Shown in pieces: positions 1 to 8,700 of a DNA stretch of 64,000 bases (its first letter is position 1; the number at the start of each line of letters is the position of its first letter). Made by a program: the position numbers and the translations under genes. The DNA comes from Methylobacterium sp. 17Sr1-1 (GTDB lineage: Bacteria; Pseudomonadota; Alphaproteobacteria; Rhizobiales; Beijerinckiaceae), in the NCBI RefSeq assembly GCF_003173775.1, contig NZ_CP029552.1:6221001-6285000 (forward strand). Reading direction: 5' to 3'. A model generated the notes under the pieces. That model was not told the DNA's origin, did not search any database, and saw only the letters and a program-made list of their open reading frames with translations.

Positions 1-1
1 G

Positions 2-1303
2 GCTGAAAACCGCCGGGCCCTTGAGCGCGCGGACCTGCCCACCAACAACCGGAACCAGTACCTCGCGTGGTTCCTCGGATCGCCCACGGCGGTCAGGGCG
101 CTCCGGGCCGATCCCGACGCCCCCATCTCCTCGGTGGCATCGGCCGACGCGATCGCGGCCAACCGCAAGGTGCTCGAGGGCCGCAGCGTCGGGCAGGTGC
201 TCAACTGGGCCGACCGGACCATCAACCAGAACGCGCCCGGCATCCGTAACACCGAGCGGGACGCCTTCATCCTCCGCTCTCAGGTCACCGCGACCGACCA
301 GACGACCGAGGCGGAGGCGCGGCGCGCCAAGGTGCAGGAGCTTCTCTCGGATGCGATCTCGCGCGGCACCGAGATCGGCCGGCAGTTCACGACCGCTCAA
401 GAGCTGATGGCGGCCAAGAGCGAGAAGCTCACGGACACCGCCCGCAACGAGCGCCAGGCCATCCTCGATGCGGGCGACGCCTATGCCACGGCGCAAGCCA
501 AGGTGCAGAACAGCCAGATCGGGAAGGATATCCTGTTCGATCGCGCCCAGATTGGCCGAACCCAGTCCGAACAGGCGGTAGCCTCGCGCCTGCGCGGCAC
601 CGGCCTCGGCATGGATTCCGCCGAAGCCGAGGGTCTGCGCCTCAACGACAACCTGCGGCAGACCAAGGACCTCGCCAGCTCCACCTTCTCGGGGATGCTC
701 GGGGACCTGCGCCAGGGTGTATCGCTCACCTCTGCGCTCACGAACATGACCGGGCGGTTCGCTGACAAGCTTCTGCAGACGGCATCGGATCGGACGATCT
801 CGGCCTTCTTCGACGCCTTCACCAAGGGCGGGGCGGCCAACAGCAACGGGTTCATCGGCACGATCGCCTCGGTGATCGGGGGCGGCAAGTTCGACGTCGG
901 CGGCTACACCGGCCCGGGTGGCCGATACGATGTCGCCGGCTTCGTCCACCGCGGCGAGGTGGTCTACTCGCAGGACGACGTTGCGCGGCATGGCGGCGTG
1001 GCGGCCGTCGAGGCGTTCCGGCGCGGCGGCGGCATGCGCGGCTTCGCCGACGGCGGCATCGTTGGCCGCGGCGCCTTCACCATGCCGAGCCGGGCGATGA
1101 TGGGCCCCGCCAACGATGGACCCATCAGCATCTCGGTCACGAACACGGGCACACCTCAACAGGTCCAGTCCGCCCAGATGAACACCGACAGCCAGGGCCG
1201 CCGCCGCATCGAGATGGTGACCGGCGATGCCTTCGCTGCGGGCGCAGGCACGCCGCAGGGGCGCGAGGCGCTGGCGCAGGGTGGCAAGAGGTGGGTCCGA
1301 TGA
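2..1303 (+). CDS. Phage tail tape measure protein, C-terminal part (5' end outside window)
   Basis: The frame is open from base 2, so the N-terminus lies upstream of the window. The first visible residues (YLAWFLGSPTAVRALRADPD, then ADAIAANRKVLEGRSVG) resemble the end of the lytic-transglycosylase-like domain often embedded in tape measure proteins of this phage type. A long helical, Ala/Gln/Arg-rich stretch follows. The C-terminus has the typical glycine-rich tape measure signature FDVGGYTGPGG, a GFVHRGEVVYS motif and FADGGIV. The product sets tail length and helps DNA cross the cell envelope. The stop overlaps the next start (ATGA at 1300-1303), as expected in a tail operon. The role is inferred from family resemblance and from the minor-tail genes immediately downstream. 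Confidence 0.8.
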   Translation, partial: AENRRALERADLPTNNRNQYLAWFLGSPTAVRALRADPDAPISSVASADAIAANRKVLEGRSVGQVLNWADRTINQNAPGIRNTERDAFILRSQVTATDQTTEAEARRAKVQELLSDAISRGTEIGRQFTTAQELMAAKSEKLTDTARNERQAILDAGDAYATAQAKVQNSQIGKDILFDRAQIGRTQSEQAVASRLRGTGLGMDSAEAEGLRLNDNLRQTKDLASSTFSGMLGDLRQGVSLTSALTNMTGRFADKLLQTASDRTISAFFDAFTKGGAANSNGFIGTIASVIGGGKFDVGGYTGPGGRYDVAGFVHRGEVVYSQDDVARHGGVAAVEAFRRGGGMRGFADGGIVGRGAFTMPSRAMMGPANDGPISISVTNTGTPQQVQSAQMNTDSQGRRRIEMVTGDAFAAGAGTPQGREALAQGGKRWVR

Positions 1304-1725
1304 TCGTCTGGCCTGCCGAGCTTCCTCAGCGCGTCCTCGCCGCCGGCTACAACGAGAGCCTGGGCGACGGCCGCCTCCGGACGCGAATGGAAACCGGGCC
1401 GATGAAGGTGCGCCGCCGGTATTCCTCCGCCCCGCGCCCCGTCGCGGCGTCCTTCCGCGTCTCGCCCGACGGCAAGGCGCGGATCGAACGGTTCTGGAAA
1501 GAGGAGATTGCAGGCGGCAGTTTGCCGTTCTGGCTCCCGGACCAAACGCACGACGGCTTGATCCTGCTGAACGAGCAGGGCGTGCCGCTGTTCGACGAGC
1601 AGGGGCGGCTGCTCGCCAACTCGGCCTGGTGGCTGGTCATGGCGGGCGACGCCGTGCCGAACTTCACCCCGCTCCAGCGCGGCATGGCCTACACGGCCGC
1701 GTTTCAGCTGGTGATCATGCCCTGA
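1300..1725 (+). CDS. Phage minor tail protein (lambda M-position)
   Basis: This 141-residue protein starts MIVWPAELPQ at an ATG overlapping the tape measure stop. A GTG at 1291 is in frame but would overlap more. The body has alternating beta-strand-like segments, a central FRVSPDGKARIERFWKEE helix and a C-terminal AAFQLVIMP strand, with no signal peptide or membrane segment. Its position between the tape measure and the DUF1833 gene is that of the small minor-tail protein linking the tail tube to the tip. The stop overlaps the next ATG (TGATG). No named domain is certain, so the function rests mainly on synteny. Confidence 0.65.
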   Translation: MIVWPAELPQRVLAAGYNESLGDGRLRTRMETGPMKVRRRYSSAPRPVAASFRVSPDGKARIERFWKEEIAGGSLPFWLPDQTHDGLILLNEQGVPLFDEQGRLLANSAWWLVMAGDAVPNFTPLQRGMAYTAAFQLVIMP

Positions 1726-2231
1726 TGCCCCGGCTGATCTCCCTCAACGCCCGGAAGGCAGCTCACGCGCAGCAGACGGACCAGATCCCGGTGATGCTGG
1801 CGACGATCCGCCATATCGAGCTGCCCGAGCCGGTCTACCTGTCGAGCGACAACACCGAGCGGATCACCGACGAACCGCTTGTCTACGGCACCCGCCACCA
1901 GGGGCACACCTACCTGTTCGTGCAGATGGGCGCCCTCTGGCCCGACGATCAGCGCGGTTCGGCGCCCAAGAGCACCCTGGTGTTCGAGAACGTGACGCCC
2001 GACATGGCGAAGCCGCTGCGGGCCGTCCTGTCGCCCGCGAGCGTCGATCTCACGATCGTCATGGCCGAGACGCCGGACATCATCGAGGCCCGCTACCTCA
2101 ACCTCAAGGGCACGCTGGGCACCTGGGACGCCAACTCCATCAGCCTCGACGTCGGCCGCGAGACCTTCGCCAACGAGCCGTGCCCGTCGCGGCGGGTCAC
2201 GAAGGCCTGTTTCCCGGGGGTGTTCCGGTGA
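1725..2231 (+). CDS. DUF1833 phage tail protein (lambda L-like)
   Basis: The 168-residue product begins MPRLISLNARKAAHAQ and continues with TIRHIELPEPVYLSSDNTER, a characteristic DUF1833 opening in which short-chain beta structure surrounds a substrate described as tail-tip related. Further family-like segments are YLFVQMGALWPDD and a C-terminal Cys-containing tail (FANEPCPSRRVTKACFPGVF). In related phages this gene sits between an M-like protein and an NlpC/P60 peptidase, exactly as here, and is considered a counterpart of lambda minor tail protein L. The ATG at 1725 is coupled to the upstream stop, and the stop overlaps the next GTG start. The domain call is fairly confident; the biochemical role is by analogy. 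Confidence 0.75.
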   Translation: MPRLISLNARKAAHAQQTDQIPVMLATIRHIELPEPVYLSSDNTERITDEPLVYGTRHQGHTYLFVQMGALWPDDQRGSAPKSTLVFENVTPDMAKPLRAVLSPASVDLTIVMAETPDIIEARYLNLKGTLGTWDANSISLDVGRETFANEPCPSRRVTKACFPGVFR

Positions 2232-2656
2232 CGCACTGGTCCGAACCTTACGTCGGCCTGCCCTGGGCCGAGACCGGCGACGCGCCCGACGGCGTGTCGT
2301 GCTGGGGCCTGTGCGTCCTCGTCTATCGCGAGGTGCTGGGCATCGCGCTGCCGACCTACGCGGGCCTCTGCGCCTGCCCGGCCGAGCGCCGGCAAATCGC
2401 CGCGGCGATCGGCGGCGAGGCCTCCGGTGCGCTCTGGGTGCCGGTGCCGATCACGGCCGCGCGCGAGTTCGACGTGGCGGTGTTCCGGGTGGGCGAGCTC
2501 GACGCCCATGTAGGCCTCGTCTGCGCGCAGGACCGGATGCTGCACATCACCCAGGGCCACGACAGCGCGGTGCTCGACATGCGCGCCGCCCGGTGGGCGA
2601 GCCGCTTCGCCGGCCTCTACCGCCACGCCGAGATGATGGATCGCACCGGTGGCTGA
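2228..2656 (+). CDS. NlpC/P60-type tail assembly peptidase (lambda K-like)
   Basis: The GTG at 2228 overlaps the DUF1833 stop and gives a 142-residue protein, THWSEPYVGLPWAETG onward. It has the phage NlpC/P60 layout: a catalytic-type cysteine in GVSCWGLCVLVYRE near residue 30, and a histidine in ELDAHVGLV about 65 residues later. Such proteins are cysteine peptidases or amidases placed at the tail tip that open peptidoglycan during DNA entry. A start at 2180 is possible but would run 51 bases into the upstream gene without benefit. The 3' end overlaps the J-like gene by 8 bases. Confidence 0.8.
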   Translation: MTHWSEPYVGLPWAETGDAPDGVSCWGLCVLVYREVLGIALPTYAGLCACPAERRQIAAAIGGEASGALWVPVPITAAREFDVAVFRVGELDAHVGLVCAQDRMLHITQGHDSAVLDMRAARWASRFAGLYRHAEMMDRTGG

Positions 2657-5647
2657 CGTCTCGGTTCTCGCGCTCGACAGCCTGTTCGACGCCTCCCGGC
2701 GCCGCAGCATGGTCCTGCCCCGGGCTGCACCATCGCGGAGATCATCGAGTTCGCCTATTCGGGGCTGGCGGACAGCCTGCGGAAGCGCTTGCGCGTCACG
2801 ATCGACGGCCGGGCCGTGCCGCTGCCGATGTGGCCCGGCACTCGCCCGCGGCCCGGGACGCACCTGCTGATCCAGCCGGTGCCGGCCGGCGACGCGATGC
2901 GCAACGTGCTGACGATCGCCGTCACCGTCGGCGCGATTGCCCTCGGCCAGTTCTATGGCCCGCTGCTCGCCGGCTCGCTCCTCGGCCTGCCGGGCGCGGC
3001 GTCGGGCTCGCTCGCCTCTCTGCTGTCGGCCGGGATCACCGGCACTACGCTGCTCGCCGGCACGCTGCTCATCAACGCGCTGGTGCCGCCGCGCAGCGAC
3101 ACGAAGGAGAAGCCGACCTACGCGATTCAGGGCTTGCAGAACCAGCTGACCCCCGACGCGCCGGTGCCGCTGATCTTGGGGCGGGTCCGGTTCGCGCCGC
3201 CCTACGCCGCCACCCCCTACACCCAGGCCGTGGGTGACGAGCGCTATGTCACGGCCGCCTTCCTCGTCGGCTACGGCCCGCTCGTCATGCGCAACTGGCG
3301 CATCGGCGAGACGCCGATCGAGCGATTTACGGATGTCATCCTGGAGACCCGCCAGGGCTACACCTCGGACGAGCGCCTGACCCTCTACACCCAGCAGGTC
3401 ATCGAAGAGGCGCTGTCGGTCGCGCTCAAGACCAGCCAGGTGCCGACCGGCGGGCCGCAGATCCGCACCACGGCCTCGGATTGCACCGGCTGCGAGATCG
3501 ACGTCACCAGCACCGGCATCTATCAGGTCAACAAGGATGGCGCGTACCAGAACTTCACGGTCAACATCGGCGTCCGTTACTGCAAGTCCGGCACGAACAA
3601 CTGGCAGCCGGGCCCGGCCATCAGCATCACGTCGAACAAGGCCAAGGCGCTCACCCGCACGGTGCCGATCACCTTCCCGGAGCGCGGGCGCTACGACATC
3701 GAGCTGACCCGCTCGACCACCGACTGGGACGAGGTCGACCAGTCGAACAAGACGATCCAGCGCCACGGCGCCACGGTGTGGTCGGTGCTGCGGAGCCTCC
3801 GCCCCGAATACCCGATCGACTTCCCCGAGCCGCTGGCGCTCGCCGCCTGCCGGATCCGGGCGACCGGGCAGCTCAACGGCATGCTCGATGCCCTCAACTG
3901 TGATGTCGCGACGCTGTGCCCGGACTGGGACGAGGCGAGCGGCACGTGGATCGTGCGGGAGACCAACAACCCGGCGAGCCTCTTCCGGTATGTGCTCACC
4001 GGCCCGGCCATGGCCTACCCGCTGACGCTGGCCGAGGTCGGCGCGCTTGAGGACTGGCACCGGTTCTGCGCCGCGAAGGGGCTGACCTACAACCGAGTGC
4101 ACGACTTCGACGCCACCGTCCTCGAAGTGCTGGGCGATGTCGCAGCCGCAGGCCGGGCCAGCCCGCACGATACCGGCGAGGTGTGGCAGGTCGTGATCGA
4201 TCGGGCGCTCACCGTGGTCTCGGCCCACATCAGCCCGCGCAACTCGTGGAGCTACCAGGGCAAGCGCCCCTACACCGTGTTCCCGGATGCATTCCGGATC
4301 TCGTTCCTCGACGAGACCAACGGGTTCGCGAAGGCGGAGCGCCTGGTCCCCTGGCCGGGGCACAGCGGCGACATCCGGGTCACCGAGAAGCTCGACATGC
4401 CGGGCGTCACGAACCCTGACATGGTGTGGCGCGAGGCGCGCAAGCGCCAGTACGAGCTGATCCACCGGCCCGACACCCACACGGTGAACCAGGATTTCGA
4501 GGCGCTGACGGTCAGCCGGGGCGACCGCGCGCAGTTCAGCCACGACGTCCTCGACCGGACCATGGTGGCCGCCCGGGTGACGAACGTCCTGACGGTCGCC
4601 GGCACCACGATGGTCTACCTCGACGAGTTCGTGTCGATGGAGGCGGGCCAGAGCTACGCGATCCGGTTCCGGCGCGCCGACGGCGCCAGCCTGTTGCGCA
4701 CCGTCGCCACCGTTCCGGGAGAGGCGAGCTGGGTCCGCCTCACGGGCGCTGGAGACATCCCGGCCGGCCCGACCGCGGACGACGCGTCCGGCGAGCTCGC
4801 GTTCTTCGGCCCGTCCTCACGCGAGAGCTTCGCGGTGACCGTGAAGGGCTTCGAGGCGATGGAGGACTTCGCGGCCCGCCTGACCCTGATCGACCACGCC
4901 CCGGAGATCGAGGCGCTGGTCGATGCCGAGGTGCCGCCGCCGTGGAGCGGTCGGGCTGGCGGGCCGGCGCAGGAGCAGACCGGCACCCCGCTGGCGCCGA
5001 TCATCAACAACGTGGTGTCGGGCGTGCTGGCATCGGATGCCGCGACCCCAACCAACCCGGTGCCGGTGGTCGTATTGCTGCGGGCGGACCCGCTCGAAAC
5101 GCTGACCATCGCCTCGTTCGAGGTCCGGCACCGCGAGATCGGTGCGGCCACGTGGATGTCGGCCCCCGGCTCGGCCGCGGCCGGCGCGGTGGTCCTGCCG
5201 GGCTACGAGAAAGGTGACGGCATCGAGCTCCAGGCCCGCGCGATCTCGGTGCTCGGCACGCCGGGCAGCTGGACGGCGTCCCTCACGCATCAGGTCGCCG
5301 CCACCGATCCGGCCCCGCTGCCGGCGCCCTACAATCTCTCGGCCACCTCGCCAAGCGCCGGCCAGATCCGGGTCCAGGTCACTGCCGGCCCGGCCCCGGA
5401 AACGGTCGCCACCCAGATCTACATCGGCCCGGCCGGCGCACCGTTCGCCGCGGCGTCGAAGGTCGGCGATCCGATCGTGAGCGGTCCGAACACGACCTTG
5501 CCGCCGCTGTTCTTCTCGACCCTCGGCAACGGTAACCCGCTGGCGAGCGGCACGACATACCGCGTCTGGGCGACCGCCCTCGACACGCTCGACGGTCCCT
5601 CGACGCCGTCGCTCGCCGCTGGCCCAGCGGACGTCACCGTCGCCTGA
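2649..5647 (+). CDS. Tip attachment / host-specificity protein, lambda J-like, with a 1-nt frameshift
   Basis: Two overlapping frames together encode one J-like protein of about 999 residues. The first, from GTG 2649, gives VADVSVLALDSLFDASRRRS and then MVLP. The second supplies GCTIAEIIEFAYSGLADSL and everything after. The frames break inside CTGCCCCGGGCTGC around 2716-2729: one extra C would restore L-P-P-G-C-T-I. The rest has a hydrophobic glycine-rich segment near residues 90-140, a long beta-rich central domain (YAIQGLQNQLTPDAPVPLIL onward), and fibronectin-like repeats at the C-terminus (about 780-999). J proteins close the tail tip and determine receptor contact. The break is either a real inactivating mutation or a homopolymer sequencing error. 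An internal start such as TTG 2789 could give a shortened product. Confidence 0.8.
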
Positions 5648-5732
5648 TCCCGGCCCAGACGGGCCGCTCTCCACCTCCGACCATCCCGACAGGGTGCCCT
5701 ATCCGGCGCCCTCTCCAGTGCTGGATAATGAT

Positions 5733-8700
5733 ATGGCTGACGCCGACGGCATCCGGATGAACAACCTGCCGTCCGGCAACCTCGACCAAGTCTTTGGCCT
5801 GTCGCCGAGTGGCACGGTTTCGCGTCAGGACATCTCGCTCTTCATCCAATTCCTGCTGCAGCAGTCTGGGGCTGACCCGGCAGGCCTGCCGGCCGAGATT
5901 CTGCGCGCGAAGGCCGCCGAGCGTCTGGCGCGCACTCTGGCGTCCCCTAAGCTCGTCCTCGCCAACGACCCCTACCGTGAACTCGCGAGTGGCGCCGTCG
6001 ATGATGGCGGCGGCGGTGTCCGAGTGCCCGCAGGGCAGTCCGGTGCCGGGTCGCAGCTTCGCGCTCGCTTCAACCTGTCCGCGTCCGACATCGCGGCGAA
6101 CGCGGGCCGTCTGGTCCGCTTCGTGTCGGTCTACCGGGTGACTCCGGGCTTCCTGACCGCGTTCAAGGATAGCGCGGGCAACTCGACCCTGTTCAACGTG
6201 GCGGACGGCGTCACGGGCGGAACCGCCACGGCGACGGCAATCCAGGCCGACACCGTCATGGTGGAGATGGACGCGGTCCTGACCGGCAACGAACTGCTGC
6301 CGGCCCAGATCTTCCTTATCGGCGGCGGGACGCAGCCCGTGTCCGCCGACGTGTCGATCCGGCTTCTCTATACCGCCTGGTTCCCGGCGGATGCGACTGG
6401 CACGACCGATGTCCTCGCCAAGGTCGTACAGCCGTTTCCCTCTGCGATCGGCGAACTGATCGCTCTCGCCACCGCCCGCTACGACTACAGCGGCGCAGCC
6501 GGGGTGACCCCTGCGTTCGGCGGTCGCGGCTTCATCATCCCGGCCGGCAGGACCGGCGCCGGCGCGCTGCTGATCGTCGGCGTGCCGGCGCAGGGGCTCG
6601 CAGCTGGCGTCGTCGTCCGCGCCCGCTTCCTATTCGGCACGAGCCTCGACCTGGAGCCGGCGACGCGGATCGTCGCTTTCGGCGCAACCGTGGACATAGC
6701 CGGAGCCGCAGCGGTGGGCGCGTCGGGCGCTTCGCTGACCAAGCTGGGCACCGGCGTCTACGAGGGGCGTTTCACCTACACCCTCGTCGGCGGCGAGACC
6801 CGCTTCGAGTTCTACCTCGTGACGAGCGGCCCCGACAGCACGACCCGCACGACGCGCGCCTTCGTCCGCCTGGAGCAGGCGACCCTTGAGATTGTCTCGA
6901 CGCCGCTCACCACCACCATCAACGGGCAGGTTGCGAGCTATCGCGCGCAGAGCACCGCCCGGCTCGCACAGACGCCCGGTCGCCGTCGCGAGGTCACCGT
7001 TGCCGTCGACGGCTCGTCCCTCGACGGCCTGACCAAGATCATCGACGGCACGGCGCTGATGAGCGCCGCGGGGGCGGTCGGGCCCGACGAGGCGAACGTT
7101 GTCCGCATCATGCCGGGCACGTACCTCGGTGAATGCGCCCCAGGCGCCGCCGTCGAGACTTCGCCGGCTATCTCGCCCGCAGCGTTCGTGCATCTCGTTG
7201 GCCAGGGTCGCGCCTCTGACATTCAGATCATCTCGCGCTTCGCTGACAATCAAGCGAACCAAGAGACCGCTCAGCCCCTCCGCATCACGCAGAGTGGGTA
7301 CTATGCCAATTTCACGGTTATTGGGCGCAACCTGCGCTACCCGCTGCACATTGAGGCCGGCAATGCTCCTAACCGAGCAGTGCAAGTCTTCGACAGCATT
7401 ACTGCAATACACGAAGGTGCCACCGGCTTCGTCTCCAGCTCTGGTTTCGGTATCGGCAACCACCCTGGCAACCGACAACTGTTCCGGGATTGCCGGGGTC
7501 GTTCGCCGACCGGCGCGTTCGGCGCCCACGACAACATCAATTGGGGCGAGCCCTGCTACATCGATATTGAGGGCGGCGCCTATCACGGCACCGGGATCGA
7601 CGGCCGATCCATCACCCTGACCAGCACCGGCTCCGGTGTCCTCTCCCCGGTCACGGTACGGGGTGCCGCTCTGGCCGGGCACGTCCGGATGGACTGCTCC
7701 TATCTGGCCGGTGCCCTGCTCGCGAACCACCGGGCCAACCGCTACGGCTACAGCCTCACCGTCTACGCCTCGTCGCCGATCGACGCGGTGGGTGTGTGCG
7801 ATGTCTCGGCCCTGACGCTGACCTCTGTGGCGGGCGCTTCGTCGGCGGTCGCCGTGAGCGGTCCCGGCGCCGCGGTGCTGTTCGGCGCGGCCCCTGACGT
7901 GCGCGAGGGCGCCGCCGACTACGCGGCGCGGGTCTACAGCTACCACGCCGTGGACGTGCCGGCGGGCGAGGTCGACCCGGGCGTGACCCTGGCGGCGCGG
8001 CTCGGCAATCGCTCGGGCTCGCCGCTGTCGCTCGGGGTAGCCTGGGACGGCCAGCAGCCGGTCACGGTGACCCTATCGGCCGACTACCGCGGCATGAGCA
8101 ACGCGGCGATCGTCTCGGCGCTCAACAGCGCGCTGGCGACGGCCATGGGCGGCAACGCGGGCGGTCGCGCCTTCAGCCTGTCCCAGCCCTACAACAACCG
8201 CCCGCCCGTCCATCAGCCAGACCGAGAGGGCCGGGGGCTCAACGTCGGCACGACCACCATCTTGCACGGGATGGCCCTGGCTTGGTCCGGGCATGACGTG
8301 CGGGCGATGACCTCGACGGACGCGACCTCGCTTTTCGCAGGTTTCGCGATCGGCGATGCCGTCCCCGGCCGGCCGGCTCGGTTCCTTCGCACGGGCTGGA
8401 TCGGGCAGGCGCAACTCCGGTTCGACGGCACGCCGAGCATCCAGCCCGGCGACCGGTTCCAGGTGTCAGCCTCGGTCCCCGGCGCGCTCGTCGAGGGCAC
8501 CGACCTGCCGCTGCTCGTCGTTCGCTCGGTCGAGCCGCATGGTGCCTGTCTCGAAATCATCGAGAGCGTGCTGTTCACGGGCGACACGCAGCAGGCCGTC
8601 CGGGATGCTTTCGCCAGCGTCACCATCAACGACATCCCGAGTGTGGCCGATGCAATCAACGGCAAGGCTGCGACAGCCTATGTAGACGGTAAGGTCGCTG

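Noticed and set aside
2700..2740. Programmed ribosomal frameshift in the J-like gene
   Set aside because: The site lacks a classical slippery heptamer with a following structure; a one-base homopolymer change is simpler.
2093..4543. 816-codon open frame on the - strand
   Set aside because: It is antisense to the DUF1833, NlpC and J-like genes, has an arginine-rich low-complexity sequence, and is a shadow of the GC-rich codon pattern.
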